Of a stretch of 64,000 nt of DNA, positions 50,463 to 60,413 are shown piece after piece. The notes beneath the pieces are model-generated. The model worked only from the letters and a program-made list of their open reading frames with translations, was not told the DNA's origin and did not search any database. Source of the stretch: Flavobacterium kingsejongi (GTDB lineage Bacteria > Bacteroidota > Bacteroidia > Flavobacteriales > Flavobacteriaceae); assembly GCF_003076475.1 (NCBI RefSeq), contig NZ_CP020919.1:2666001-2730000 (forward strand), in the 5' to 3' direction. The position numbers were made by a program, and so were the translations under genes. The number at the start of each line of letters is the position of its first letter. Within the stretch, counting starts at the first letter, position 1.

Positions 50463-52166
50463 TTATTTACGAATGATGGCTAAGGCCTTATCCAATACGG
50501 GATCTTTATGATTTTGAAGGTCGGAAACAGTAGGCTTTACTACCACATCCGGCACAATACCGATTTTTTGGGTTGGCGTTTTGTCCGGGTAAAAGATCCC
50601 GACACCGGAAAAAATGAGCTCACGTCCATCTGCCAGCAGGATTGGGGTTTTGTTTCCATCGGCTCCGGCAGTCTGGCTTCCCACAAAGGTTACGTCAGGT
50701 ACTTTTTTAAAGATCATGGACCACATTTCCTGGACACTCTGCGTTTCTTCATTAATGAGCACATAGACTTTCCCGGTATAGGCATTTGGATTCTTTTTAC
50801 CGATGTACTTGTAATCTTCACGGATGATAAAATCCTGGTAGCAGAATTTCCCCGGCTGGGTAAAATCTACTTTGGTACTAATCCCGAACCAGGCCGGTTC
50901 TGGCAACAGGAACCCTAATATTTTAAGCAATTGATAGTTGTCGTTGTAATTTCGGAGATCAAAGATGATGGCTTTGGTATCTTTCATTACAGTGATCAGG
51001 CTATCGATATCCTGGGCTTGTAACATCCCAAAATCAATATAGCCAATCCCATCATCATAACGTTTGGAATAGACGATCTTTTGGGTGGCTTCATCCCTGT
51101 AGATAAGTGGATTGTCCGGAAGGCCATCTTCAAACCACACCTGGGAACTACGGTCGATACGCGCAATGGTTTTGTCAAAAGGCTTATTATTGACGTCGTA
51201 TCCCTGGATGGTAAAGCTCCCTTCAGGGCCATAAAAAAGATATTTAAAGGCATCGCGTTCCTGTATTGCAGGATTGGAAGCTGAAAAGTATTTGGACATC
51301 CGGGCAATGATCCTGGTTACCGGTTCTTTATCGATGCTCACAATCACATCGCCATAGGCAATACCATAGGCCTTGCATTTTTCGGCATCGATAGGTTTGG
51401 TCACCACCATTTTATGTTCGGCCATGTGGAAGGTAAACGGTGCGCCATAGGTACCCAAAATAGAAGCATTAGGCCTTGGGTTGATTTCGGAATGGGTATC
51501 TTCCAGTGCTCCGGAGAATTCCATTACTACCTGGTCATAGCTTTTTTGATCGGTAGCCTGGCGGAACTTGGGAATGAATTCTAATAATACGGTATCCCAT
51601 TTTTTGGAAATCACATATTTATATGGGGCAAAATATTCAATAGCATTCCAGGCCCGGAACAGGGTTAGCAAGCGGTAATTTTCTTCTAAAGCTTTTTCCT
51701 TGTATACTTTTTCTCTTTTCCCGTAGTAGCGGATATTGTCCTTGTCCTGGCTGTAGTAGGTACCCGGTGCGCTGGAAGCGGTGACGATCCCGTTCAGGAA
51801 TTTCTTCTGGGTGTTGTCGAGGTTTTTATCGGTTTGAATCCAGCGGGTATCAAAGTTCCGGTTGTCGGGGTCATTGCAAACGTTTTTGGGTTCGGCCGGA
51901 ATATTGCTGCTTTTGGACCGGGTATCCAAAAAGGCAATCCAGTTGGCAATGGTTTTTTTAGCCGGTTGTTGCTGTGCTAAGGCAGTAAGCAATAGCGAAT
52001 CGGCATCGATCTTTCCGCGGGATACCAAAGGGTGATAGTATTTGATCAGTCCCCAGGTTTTAGCTATCGTTTGTAATTCTGTATCGGAAAGGGATTTTTT
52101 CTTTTGCGAGAAGCTGGCAGTGGTGCATATCAACAAAAAAAGTAGCAAGAGTCTGTTAGGGTTCAT
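50463..52166 (-). CDS. S41-family (C-terminal processing-like) peptidase
   Basis: The 567-residue protein has a signal peptide (MNPNRLLLLFLLICTTASFSQ). A helical N-terminal region is followed by a PDZ-like segment (HKMVVTKPIDAEKCKAYGIAYGDVIVSIDKEPV, about 250-290) and an S41 catalytic domain with DGIGYIDFG, DLRNYND and the nucleophile region VLINEETQS with S477. A downstream VGSQTAGADGNK also fits. It is probably periplasmic or lipid-associated; the substrate is unknown. It is separated by 93 bases from ctaA. Confidence 0.85.
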   Translation of the reverse strand: MNPNRLLLLFLLICTTASFSQKKKSLSDTELQTIAKTWGLIKYYHPLVSRGKIDADSLLLTALAQQQPAKKTIANWIAFLDTRSKSSNIPAEPKNVCNDPDNRNFDTRWIQTDKNLDNTQKKFLNGIVTASSAPGTYYSQDKDNIRYYGKREKVYKEKALEENYRLLTLFRAWNAIEYFAPYKYVISKKWDTVLLEFIPKFRQATDQKSYDQVVMEFSGALEDTHSEINPRPNASILGTYGAPFTFHMAEHKMVVTKPIDAEKCKAYGIAYGDVIVSIDKEPVTRIIARMSKYFSASNPAIQERDAFKYLFYGPEGSFTIQGYDVNNKPFDKTIARIDRSSQVWFEDGLPDNPLIYRDEATQKIVYSKRYDDGIGYIDFGMLQAQDIDSLITVMKDTKAIIFDLRNYNDNYQLLKILGFLLPEPAWFGISTKVDFTQPGKFCYQDFIIREDYKYIGKKNPNAYTGKVYVLINEETQSVQEMWSMIFKKVPDVTFVGSQTAGADGNKTPILLADGRELIFSGVGIFYPDKTPTQKIGIVPDVVVKPTVSDLQNHKDPVLDKALAIIRK

Positions 52167-52259
52167 AGTAGTATTTTAGGGAATCGTAATTTTTGGCCTA
52201 AAATAATAAAAATAACCACAGCTTTGCTACTGATTTTATGAGAATATAGGAGGTATATC

Positions 52260-53291
52260 TTAAGGATGTGCCACCACCGGATTTTGCTGCCTGCTTTCGA
52301 GTATCAGGTAAAACTGTATCCCAAACAACAGGGAGGCAATGACCAAATGGGTAGTCTGGCTTCCAAAAGGGAAATCCAGGTAATACATAGCAATCCCCGA
52401 AACAATTTCAAGTACCAGCAGTACCAAAACCCAAACGGTTTTGGAGAAGCCCAGATTCAGTTTCCGGTTGCGCACCAGTATCGCCACGTTGATCAAAAAG
52501 ACCAGCACAGAGAAGGTACGGTGGAAGTAGAATGCAACCAAAGGGTGTTCCAGCCATAAGGAAGTATTATAACCTACCAGTTTGATTTGCTCGTCGACAA
52601 ACTGACGTACCTGAGTACCCAGGACTACCTGAATAAGTGTGAGTGCGAGCGAAATGATGAGCAGGTTTTTAAACAGGGCATCTTTAGGATAGGTATTCCC
52701 GGCTGGTTTGGCCAGTTTTAATATGTATAGGATGACGGCAACAATAACAAGTGCCATGACCATGTGAACGGTAATTTTAATCGGATTGAGCACGGAATAG
52801 ACTACGGTAGCACCCAGCCAGGCCTGGAATCCCATCATAAAAACGGAAAGCCACGAGAGGAAAACAATCGCTTTTTTCTGTTTCCAGAATGAAAAGGAGG
52901 CGATTGCCATAGCAAATACCGCGATCCCGGCTACAGCACCACAAAGGCGGTTGATGTATTCGACCCAGGTATGCAGGGGATTGAAGATGGCATAATCGTG
53001 TTTGGTATAGCGTTCCCAGTGGGAAGCATCAAAGGTATCGGCTGTCGTAAAATGGTCTTTGGCCACCAGTAAAGTTTCGTCTTTAATAATAACCTGCCCT
53101 TTGTCAAATTCCCGATTGGGGAGCCAGGTGAGTTCGATCACATCGGTAGGCGGAATATAATACCCAAAACATTTTGGCCAGTCCGGGCATCCCATTCCGG
53201 AACCCGTCATGCGCACCAGTGCTCCGGCAACAATGACCAGGTATACCAGTACTAAAGCTGTTTTTGTAATGGAGGTAAAATATTTTTTCAT
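52260..53291 (-). CDS. ctaA: CtaA/Cox15-family heme A synthase
   Basis: The 343-residue integral membrane protein starts MKKYFTSITKTALVLVYLVI and carries the N-terminal GALVRMTGSGMGCPDWPKCFG signature with a CX-type motif. It has about eight helices, with conserved histidines in the HTWVEYINRL and HMVMALVIV regions that would bind heme. The family oxidises the C8 methyl of heme O to make heme A for cytochrome oxidase. The CCA gene ends 14 bases upstream. Confidence 0.9.
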   Translation of the reverse strand: MKKYFTSITKTALVLVYLVIVAGALVRMTGSGMGCPDWPKCFGYYIPPTDVIELTWLPNREFDKGQVIIKDETLLVAKDHFTTADTFDASHWERYTKHDYAIFNPLHTWVEYINRLCGAVAGIAVFAMAIASFSFWKQKKAIVFLSWLSVFMMGFQAWLGATVVYSVLNPIKITVHMVMALVIVAVILYILKLAKPAGNTYPKDALFKNLLIISLALTLIQVVLGTQVRQFVDEQIKLVGYNTSLWLEHPLVAFYFHRTFSVLVFLINVAILVRNRKLNLGFSKTVWVLVLLVLEIVSGIAMYYLDFPFGSQTTHLVIASLLFGIQFYLILESRQQNPVVAHP

Positions 53292-53305
53292 AAAGCAATT
53301 CAGGT

Positions 53306-54736
53306 TTAGTTTTCGATTTTCAGGCCTAATTTAGCCGCCCGTTGCATCATATAGTCGTAGGCCGGCTGGTATTCGTTCGGAATTTCCCCTTCCAATATGG
53401 CTTCTTTGATAGCCTCTTTCAGGATTCCAATCTCCCGTGAGGGCTTGATGTTGAAGATGGCCATGATCTCTTCGCCACTGATAGGCGGCTGGAAATTGCG
53501 TACATGATCCCGCTCTTCGACTTCGACGATCTTCTGGCGAACGATTTTAAAGTTATTGTGGTATTTCTTGAATTTCGACGGATTCTTAGTCGTAATATCC
53601 GCTTCACACAAGGTCATGAGGTTCTCGATATCTTCCCCGGCGTCAAAAACGAGCCTGCGTACGGCAGAATCGGTTACGAGATCCTGGGACAGGACGATAG
53701 GGCGCGAACTCATGGAAACCATCTTTTGGACGAATTTCATCTTTTGGTTTAACGGCATGTGCAGCCTTTCAAACAGTTTTTTGACCATTTTGCCGCCTAC
53801 GAACTCATGTCCGTGAAATGACCAGCCATTTTTAGGATGGTGCCTTTTGGTCGGTGCTTTACCAATGTCGTGCAGCAATGCCGCCCAACGGAGCCATACG
53901 TCATCAGTATTGGGTGCGATATTATCGACCACTTCCAGCGTATGGTAGAAATTGTCTTTATGGGTTTTGCCTTCGGCTTCATCCACGCCCTGGAGGTCGG
54001 TCAGTTCCGGCAACAGGATGTGCAGCAATTCCGTGCGGTGGAGCAACAGGAATCCTATAGAAGGTTTTGGCGTTTCCAGAATTTTATTCAGCTCATCGAC
54101 GATGCGTTCACCGGAGATAATTTTAATCCGGTCTTTGTTCCTTTTGATGGATTCCAGGGATTCTTCATCAATGGTAAAGCCTAATTGAGTCGCAAAGCGA
54201 ATTGCCCGCAACATGCGCAACGGATCATCGGAATAAGTGATGTCCGGATTAAGCGGCGTGCGAATGCGTTTGGATTTCAGGTCTTCAATACCGTCAAAAG
54301 GATCGAGTAGGGTACCATAATCGTGCTGGTTGAGTGAAATGGCCAGAGCATTGATGGTGAAATCCCTACGGTTCTGGTCGTCCTGTAAGGAGCCATTCTC
54401 GACGATAGGATTACGGCTGTCGAAATTGTAGGATTCCTTACGGGCGCCTACAAACTCGATATCAATGTCTTTGTATTTTAGCATTGCGGTACCGTAGGTT
54501 TTAAAAACCTGGACTTTAGGTTTTTTAGGCAGCATTTCGGACACTTTGAGTGCCAGTTCGATTCCGCTGCCTACGGCTACAATATCAATGTCTTTTTTGG
54601 ACGCCCGGCCCAGGATATAATCTCTTACAAATCCGCCAATGACGTAAGTGTCGAATTTTAATTCCCCGGAAGCCTGGGAGATCACTTCAAAAATGGTATT
54701 GTTTAAAGCTTCTTTATATGAAGTTTTGTTTTTCAT
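53306..54736 (-). CDS. cca: CCA tRNA nucleotidyltransferase / poly(A) polymerase family with HD domain
   Basis: The 476-residue enzyme has the class II nucleotidyltransferase core ([31 protein letters not shown]-like DIDIV), the [11 protein letters not shown] motif and [17 protein letters not shown]-binding segment, and an HD domain ([24 protein letters not shown]). It adds or repairs the CCA end of tRNAs, or polyadenylates RNA. Domain order is typical for bacterial Cca/PcnB. It lies between tsaC and ctaA in one minus-strand run. Confidence 0.93.
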   Translation of the reverse strand: MKNKTSYKEALNNTIFEVISQASGELKFDTYVIGGFVRDYILGRASKKDIDIVAVGSGIELALKVSEMLPKKPKVQVFKTYGTAMLKYKDIDIEFVGARKESYNFDSRNPIVENGSLQDDQNRRDFTINALAISLNQHDYGTLLDPFDGIEDLKSKRIRTPLNPDITYSDDPLRMLRAIRFATQLGFTIDEESLESIKRNKDRIKIISGERIVDELNKILETPKPSIGFLLLHRTELLHILLPELTDLQGVDEAEGKTHKDNFYHTLEVVDNIAPNTDDVWLRWAALLHDIGKAPTKRHHPKNGWSFHGHEFVGGKMVKKLFERLHMPLNQKMKFVQKMVSMSSRPIVLSQDLVTDSAVRRLVFDAGEDIENLMTLCEADITTKNPSKFKKYHNNFKIVRQKIVEVEERDHVRNFQPPISGEEIMAIFNIKPSREIGILKEAIKEAILEGEIPNEYQPAYDYMMQRAAKLGLKIEN

Positions 54737-54766
54737 TATATACTATATCAGAAGCTGCGGGATTTT

Positions 54767-55327
54767 TTATTTTCGAATGATTTTAACCTGTGCATCACTG
54801 GATAGCTTGATGATCACGGATGGTTTACCTGCAACTTTATCACGGTCCAAATTTACGACATAGTCTACGCCTTTTAAAATCTCAGGGCTAATTTCTTTAA
54901 AAGATTTTGGTGTAGGCATCCCGCTGATATTGGCCGAAGTGGAAACCAATGGTTTTTTCATGCGTTCCAGCAGTTTGAAACAAAAGGGTTCTTTCACAAG
55001 GCGGACACCAAGGGTTTTGTCCGGTGCAATAATATTAGGCGCTACATTACGCGGATTATCAAGGATAAGCGTAGTTGGGGATTCGGATACATCCAGAATC
55101 TGCCAGGCTACTTCCGGAATCTCTTTGAAAACATTGTACAGCATCTTTTCATTGTTCATCAGCACGATCATGCTTTTGGACTCTTCCCGTTTTTTTAGCT
55201 TGTAGATCTTGGCGATTGCTTCAGGATTTGTAGCATCACAGCCAATACCCCAAACGGTATCTGTTGGGTAGAGTATAATTCCGCCATTCTGGATGACTTC
55301 AAAAGCTTTGTGAATTTCTTCGTTCAT
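54767..55327 (-). CDS. tsaC: L-threonylcarbamoyladenylate synthase (Sua5/YciO/YrdC)
   Basis: The 186-residue protein carries the YrdC fold signature: GGIILYPTDTVWGIGCDATNPEAIAKIYKLKKREESKSMIVLM, SPTTLILDNP and KPLVSTSANISGMPT. It makes threonylcarbamoyl-AMP, the first step of t6A37 tRNA modification. It lacks the C-terminal Sua5 domain, which fits TsaC. It starts the tsaC-cca-ctaA run. Confidence 0.93.
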   Translation of the reverse strand: MNEEIHKAFEVIQNGGIILYPTDTVWGIGCDATNPEAIAKIYKLKKREESKSMIVLMNNEKMLYNVFKEIPEVAWQILDVSESPTTLILDNPRNVAPNIIAPDKTLGVRLVKEPFCFKLLERMKKPLVSTSANISGMPTPKSFKEISPEILKGVDYVVNLDRDKVAGKPSVIIKLSSDAQVKIIRK

Positions 55328-55378
55328 TTTTGTATTGTGTTTTAAAAATAGGGCAACAATTTTTATCGAAAAAAATCG

Positions 55379-55771
55379 TTATTTAAAATCATTGTACTCC
55401 CGGATATAATCGTCTTCATTGTATTCCATACTTGCGATACAAAGTTGTACGGCATTTTCAGAATAGGTGATGGTTCTCCAGTGCCTTTTAGGAAGATAGA
55501 GTCCCATATTTGGCGAGTCCAGTACAAAATCCTCTTTTTCACCACTTAGGGATTCTGTTTTGATACTAATTTTACCCGCAACCGCTATCAGTAATTGCTC
55601 CAGTTCCTTATGGGAATGATTGCCTCTTTCTACTTCCTGCGGAGTAGCATAGGTCCAATAAATCCTTTTTGGGACAAAGGGAAGATTTTCCTTTTCGGCA
55701 ATGGAGATAAAACCCAGTGAAGCGGCTCCAATTTTTGGAAATGAGATAAGGTAGGGCTTTTCAGAATTCAT
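55379..55771 (-). CDS. FdtA/QdtA-like cupin (dTDP-sugar 3,4-ketoisomerase type)
   Basis: The 130-residue protein is a small cupin (WxcM-like) with RGNHSHKELEQLLIAVAGKISI, the His-rich cupin motif, then LDSPNMGLYLPKRHWRTITY. FdtA-type enzymes convert dTDP-4-keto-6-deoxyglucose to the 3-keto form in sugar synthesis for polysaccharides. No other dTDP-sugar gene is within view, so the substrate is uncertain. It is divergent from the polysaccharide cluster to the right. Confidence 0.85.
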   Translation of the reverse strand: MNSEKPYLISFPKIGAASLGFISIAEKENLPFVPKRIYWTYATPQEVERGNHSHKELEQLLIAVAGKISIKTESLSGEKEDFVLDSPNMGLYLPKRHWRTITYSENAVQLCIASMEYNEDDYIREYNDFK

Positions 55772-55984
55772 TTAGTATCGGCTCGTTTTATTGTGGGTAA
55801 AGTTATAAAACAAAGCGCATTATTTGACTTTTTCAAATAGTTTTATTGCCGATGCTCCCAATAGGGCTGTGTTTTTGACCGAAATACTCCTGTTTGTAGC
55901 ACTGTAGTGTTGTAAGGCAAACAGTATAGGGCAAAGCCAACAGTTGATATCCGGATGGAAATAGGACAGTGCCCTAAAAAAAAA

Positions 55985-55992
55985 TATATTTG
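55985..55992 (+). promoter_or_regulatory. Flavobacterial -7 element (TATATTTG)
   Basis: This exact TAnnTTTG match is 45 bases before the first glycosyltransferase gene of the plus-strand polysaccharide cluster. Confidence 0.5.
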
Positions 55993-56037
55993 TAATCTGT
56001 TTAAGATGATAATAGAATAGCTAAAGAAGGAAGCGTT

Positions 56038-57168
56038 ATGATTAGAATAATTTTAGATCCCCAGATTTTTAACGATCAGAAATTCGGAGGGATATCAAAA
56101 TATTATGCCGAGATATATAAAAATCTGCAGGGCAACAGTGAAGTGGAAATGATTTTGCCTTTAACGTATACAGATAATTTCCACATCAAGGAATGCGCTG
56201 CCACGCCTTTTATGAATAAATACAGTTTTTTTATTAAGAACAATATTTTCAGGAGGAAGTTCATCCGGAAGCTCAAAAGGGAAAACCGGACGGTAGTAGA
56301 TAAGGTATTGCAAAAAGAACCTTATGATCTTTTTATACCCACTTATTATGATCCTTATTTCCTGGACAAGATCGGGGATAAGCCTTATGTGCTGACTGTA
56401 TATGATATGATTCATGAATTATTCCCACATTATTTTGGTGCTGAGGACAAAAATTCGGAACGCAAGAGCCTGCTGATCCAGCGTGCCACAAAAATTATTG
56501 CGGTTTCCAATAATACGAAAAAGGATATCCTGAAGTTTTTCCCGGAGATTGATCCGGATAAGATTACGGTTATCTATCACGGCTATTCCCACGATGCTAA
56601 AAACGATGTTCCGGTGGCAGCATTACCGGAAAAGTACATCCTGTTTGTAGGCAATCGTGAAAACTATAAAAACTTCACCTTCTTCCTGGAGTCGATTAAA
56701 GACCTGTTGCTGGAGGATCCGGAATTGTATCTGGTATGTGCCGGAGGCAACGGATTCCGGGACAAGGAAAAAGCACATATCAGCAGCCTGGGACTGACCA
56801 AAAAAGTAATCCAGCAGAATTTTAGCGATAACGAGCTGAATGCCTATTATCAAAATGCGCTTTGTTTTGTCTTTCCTTCCATCTATGAAGGATTTGGTAT
56901 CCCAATCATGGAAGCGATGATCAATAAATGCCCGATCATCTTAACAGATAACAGCTGTTTCCCGGAAGTAGGGCAGGAAGCCGTTCTTTATTATGAATTG
57001 GATAATAAAGCTGATCTGGCAGCCAAAGTCAGGAGTTTCGTTTATAATCCTGAATTGCGGGAAAAATACAGTCGCCTGGGATTTGAGCGTGTACAATCGT
57101 TTACTTGGGAAAAAGCGGCCAAAGAATGCCTGGAAGTATATAAATCGGCAGTGGCTGCAGTACAGTAA
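56038..57168 (+). CDS. GT4-family glycosyltransferase
   Basis: The 376-residue enzyme has the GT-B fold with KFGGISKYYAEIYKNL in the N-terminal half, a linking AVSNNTKKDILKFF, and the donor-binding signature FPSIYEGFGIPIMEAMINKCPIIL with E285-type residues. It probably adds a sugar (mannose-type donors are common) in surface polysaccharide synthesis. It is the first gene of the plus-strand cluster. Confidence 0.92.
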   Translation: MIRIILDPQIFNDQKFGGISKYYAEIYKNLQGNSEVEMILPLTYTDNFHIKECAATPFMNKYSFFIKNNIFRRKFIRKLKRENRTVVDKVLQKEPYDLFIPTYYDPYFLDKIGDKPYVLTVYDMIHELFPHYFGAEDKNSERKSLLIQRATKIIAVSNNTKKDILKFFPEIDPDKITVIYHGYSHDAKNDVPVAALPEKYILFVGNRENYKNFTFFLESIKDLLLEDPELYLVCAGGNGFRDKEKAHISSLGLTKKVIQQNFSDNELNAYYQNALCFVFPSIYEGFGIPIMEAMINKCPIILTDNSCFPEVGQEAVLYYELDNKADLAAKVRSFVYNPELREKYSRLGFERVQSFTWEKAAKECLEVYKSAVAAVQ

Positions 57169-57236
57169 ATCGAAAATTCATAACATAAAAATTATTTTTT
57201 TATAGGAGTAAAACATTACATATCAATGACTATAGC

Positions 57237-57277
57237 AAAAGGTTGAGAAAAAAAAGTACTTTTTTTCTCAACCTTTT
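57237..57277. terminator. bidirectional terminator after the first GT4 gene
   Basis: AAAAGGTTGAGAAAAAAA and its complement TTTTTTTCTCAACCTTTT form a perfect stem with a GTAC loop. It suggests partial termination inside the polysaccharide cluster. Confidence 0.85.
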
Positions 57278-57401
57278 ATAGAAAATTGCATCTATATATT
57301 GTACAAAGAAAGACCGAAATGGTAATTCTTTAGATAATAGTAAATTGAAGGAAGAAGCCGTTTTTGTAGCGTTCTGATTCCGGGAAATAAATTAGTAAGT
57401 A

Positions 57402-58247
57402 ATGGGGAATTTGAAACTTTCGATCATAACGATCAATTATAATAACGAAGAAGGATTAAAAAAAACAATTGACAGCATTGTAAATCAATCGTGGCAGGAA
57501 TTTGAATATATTGTAATTGATGGTGGAAGCGATGCAGCAGAAGTGGCGCTAATAGAAAATTGCCCTCGGGTAGACTACTGGGTTTCCGAAACGGACAATG
57601 GCGTATACAATGCGATGAATAAAGGAATACGTCAAGCTACCGGGGATTTTATTATTTTCATGAATAGCGGCGATTATTTCTATAAGGATAACGTGCTTGA
57701 AAATACAAAATGTCATTTTACTGCCGAGAATAATATCATCTACGGTAATTCAGTTTACTTTAACGCTACCGGATACCGAAGGGAGGAAACACCACCTGTA
57801 GAACTTTCCTTTCACTATATGATGAACTTTGGGATCAACCATCAGGCGAGCTTTATCAGGCGTGAATTGTTCCATGAACATTTCTTTTATAATGAGGAAT
57901 ATAAAATATGTTCGGACTGGGAATTTTTTATCTACACAATTTGCCATAAAAGCGTTTCATATTTACATACAAATTCGTTTATTTGTTACTATGATTTTTC
58001 GGGTATCTCAGCTGACCCCAAAAACCTTGATACTTACTATGAAGAAAGGCAAAAAACGATCGAAAAATTCTTTCCTCTTTTTCATGGAGATTATCAGGTA
58101 ATGAATCAGTTAAATTCAAAAAGGGTCCGACAACTGCTGTATATAAAAGAGCATGTTGTAGGATGGCGGTTCATAAAATGGTTTATGGATTTTGTTTTGA
58201 TTTTTCTGCCCAGCTTCAAAAAAAATGATAAATACAATCCGGGATAG
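57402..58247 (+). CDS. GT2-family glycosyltransferase
   Basis: The 281-residue inverting enzyme has LSIITINYNNEEGLKKTIDSIVNQSWQEFEYIVIDGGS at the N-terminus, NGVYNAMNKGI and the metal-binding region IFMNSGDYF (DxD-like). It is WcaA/WaaE-like and close to the second GT2 at 61345-62184 (shared NxVYNAMNKGI, DWEFFIYTICH). It should add one sugar of the repeat unit; donor unknown. Confidence 0.92.
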   Translation: MGNLKLSIITINYNNEEGLKKTIDSIVNQSWQEFEYIVIDGGSDAAEVALIENCPRVDYWVSETDNGVYNAMNKGIRQATGDFIIFMNSGDYFYKDNVLENTKCHFTAENNIIYGNSVYFNATGYRREETPPVELSFHYMMNFGINHQASFIRRELFHEHFFYNEEYKICSDWEFFIYTICHKSVSYLHTNSFICYYDFSGISADPKNLDTYYEERQKTIEKFFPLFHGDYQVMNQLNSKRVRQLLYIKEHVVGWRFIKWFMDFVLIFLPSFKKNDKYNPG

Positions 58248-58270
58248 CCATTTTCCGTAACAGAAAAAAT

Positions 58271-59215
58271 TTGAAAAATATATTAAAATTCTTTGCGCCC
58301 CAAAGCATAAATAAGACGGAAAATAATTCATTGCTGCATTCTATTACAAGCTCTAAAAAGCAAATAGAATTTGGGGATTATATTTTACAAATTGATAAAT
58401 CCAATCCTTTAGGCAGTTACCGAAAAGATTATCCACTCTATGATCAGTTTTTACCACAGATCTGCTCAACCTTAAATGGGCTGATTATTGATATCGGTGC
58501 GAATGTCGGGGATACAGCAATCAGTATTTTCGAAAAGAACACAACAGCATTTGTGGTGGGTGTAGAGCCCGATATCGATTTTGGTGCCGAATGCCAGAAT
58601 AACATCGACCTTAATAATTTACAGGATCGTTTTTTGCTGGTGCAGAATTTTATATCTACCGAAAAAGGAAATTTCCAAATCGACAAAAGCAAAAACTCCA
58701 GGACTGGATCGATGGTAAAAACAACAGAAAGCACAGAGAGCAATTCCCTATCTTTTGCCCAATTGATCGAACGTGTACCGGAAAATGCTGCTAAAAGCAT
58801 TGATATGCTAAAAGTGGATACCGACGGATTTGACTGGGATGTCCTGAATTCGTATTGTGAGGCGATTGCAGACGGAGCTGTACCACAACACGCCCGATTT
58901 GTATTTTTTGAATTCCAGACCTTCCTGAACAATATTGGATTTTCGGATCCGGGCCGTAGCGAACGTACTTTAAAATATAAAAAAGCAATATTGGGATTAC
59001 AGGAAAACGGTTACGATCGTTTTTGTGTATTTGATAATTTTGGGACCCATATCCTGCAAACGAGTGACGTCGATGTGATCATCGGCCTGTCGGACTACAT
59101 GAAAAGAACACAGCTTCACAATAAGAAATCGACTATTTATCACCTGGATGTTTTGGCCTATCGAAAAGCAGATGAAGATTTTGTAAAAGAACAGTTACAA
59201 CAGTACCTTAAATAA
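58271..59215 (+). CDS. FkbM-family methyltransferase (TTG start)
   Basis: The 314-residue protein has the SAM-binding motif I LIIDIGANVGDTAIS (about 71-85), then VGVEPDIDF as motif II and DMLKVDTDGFDWDVLN. The FkbM family methylates sugar hydroxyls in polysaccharides and natural products. The frame begins with TTG at 58271 (reading MKNILKFFAPQSI); the first internal ATG comes after the SAM site, so this unusual start is probably real. It sits 23 bases after the GT2 gene. Confidence 0.85.
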   Translation: MKNILKFFAPQSINKTENNSLLHSITSSKKQIEFGDYILQIDKSNPLGSYRKDYPLYDQFLPQICSTLNGLIIDIGANVGDTAISIFEKNTTAFVVGVEPDIDFGAECQNNIDLNNLQDRFLLVQNFISTEKGNFQIDKSKNSRTGSMVKTTESTESNSLSFAQLIERVPENAAKSIDMLKVDTDGFDWDVLNSYCEAIADGAVPQHARFVFFEFQTFLNNIGFSDPGRSERTLKYKKAILGLQENGYDRFCVFDNFGTHILQTSDVDVIIGLSDYMKRTQLHNKKSTIYHLDVLAYRKADEDFVKEQLQQYLK

Positions 59216-59255
59216 TAGCAGGAGTACAACTGCAGGATGATTGCATAATAAAATG

Positions 59256-59263
59256 TAATTTTG
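59256..59263 (+). promoter_or_regulatory. Flavobacterial -7 element (TAATTTTG)
   Basis: A TAnnTTTG match lies 60 bases before the gmd start. It may drive gmd and fcl separately from the genes before them. Confidence 0.45.
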
Positions 59264-59323
59264 CACATTGATTAATCGTGTATGATGGAGTACATCATCA
59301 TCAAATTGAAGCATAAAAATAAA

Positions 59324-60412
59324 ATGAAAACAGCCTTAATAACAGGAGTTACCGGACAAGATGGAGCCTATTTGGCAGAATTGCTATTGTCAAAGGGATA
59401 TATGGTGCATGGTATAAAAAGAAGAAGTTCTTTATTTAACACCCAAAGGATTGACCACATCTATGAAGATCCACACATTGATGACCAACATTTTAGGCTG
59501 CATTATGGTGATTTGGGAGATTCTACCAATATCATACGAATTATACAGGAAACACAACCCGATGAAATTTACAATTTGGGAGCGATGAGCCATGTAAAAG
59601 TAAGTTTTGACATGCCGGAATATACTGCTAATGCTGACGGAATAGGAACATTGCGTATTCTGGATGCTGTACGATTACTCGGACTGACAGAAAAAACTAA
59701 AATTTACCAAGCTTCCACTTCAGAGCTGTATGGTTTGGTACAGGAAGTACCACAAAAGGAAACAACACCTTTTTATCCGCGTTCTCCTTATGCGGTAGCT
59801 AAAATGTATGCTTACTGGATTACTGTAAACTATCGTGAAGCGTATGGGATGTTTGCCTGCAACGGAATATTATTCAACCACGAGAGTCCAAGACGTGGAG
59901 AAACCTTCGTAACCCGTAAAATAACAAGAGGTGTCGCTCAGATGGCTTTGGGAATGCAGGATACCTTATATATGGGTAATATTGATTCACAACGCGACTG
60001 GGGTCATGCGAAAGATTATGTAGAAGCTATGTGGCGTATTTTACAACAGGATAAACCCGAAGATTTTGTAATCTCGACTGGCGTTACTACTACCGTACGT
60101 GATTTTATCCGTATGTGTTTTGATGAAGTAGGTGTGGTGCTGGAATTTGAAGGAGAAGGTGTGACCGAAGTGGCTACCGTAAAATCGTCTTCTAATCCCG
60201 ATTATGCTTTCCGTCCGGGACAGGTAGTAATACAAATTGATCCGGTGTATTTTCGTCCAACCGAAGTAGACTTACTTATTGGAGATAATACCAAGGCACG
60301 TACAGTTTTAGGCTGGGAACCAAAGTATACACTGCAAATGCTGGTACAGGAAATGATGGAAGCTGATTTGCACTTGTTTAAAAAAGAAAAATTCTTTAAA
60401 GATTTTAAATAA
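59324..60412 (+). CDS. gmd: GDP-mannose 4,6-dehydratase
   Basis: The 362-residue SDR-type enzyme starts at [22 protein letters not shown], with the NAD(P)-binding GVTGQDG at 8-14. It continues with [19 protein letters not shown] and the catalytic [10 protein letters not shown]. It converts GDP-mannose to GDP-4-keto-6-deoxymannose. An upstream ATG at 59282 would add 14 residues not expected for the family. fcl begins one base after the stop, so the two are translationally linked. Confidence 0.97.
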   Translation: MKTALITGVTGQDGAYLAELLLSKGYMVHGIKRRSSLFNTQRIDHIYEDPHIDDQHFRLHYGDLGDSTNIIRIIQETQPDEIYNLGAMSHVKVSFDMPEYTANADGIGTLRILDAVRLLGLTEKTKIYQASTSELYGLVQEVPQKETTPFYPRSPYAVAKMYAYWITVNYREAYGMFACNGILFNHESPRRGETFVTRKITRGVAQMALGMQDTLYMGNIDSQRDWGHAKDYVEAMWRILQQDKPEDFVISTGVTTTVRDFIRMCFDEVGVVLEFEGEGVTEVATVKSSSNPDYAFRPGQVVIQIDPVYFRPTEVDLLIGDNTKARTVLGWEPKYTLQMLVQEMMEADLHLFKKEKFFKDFK

Positions 60413-60413
60413 T

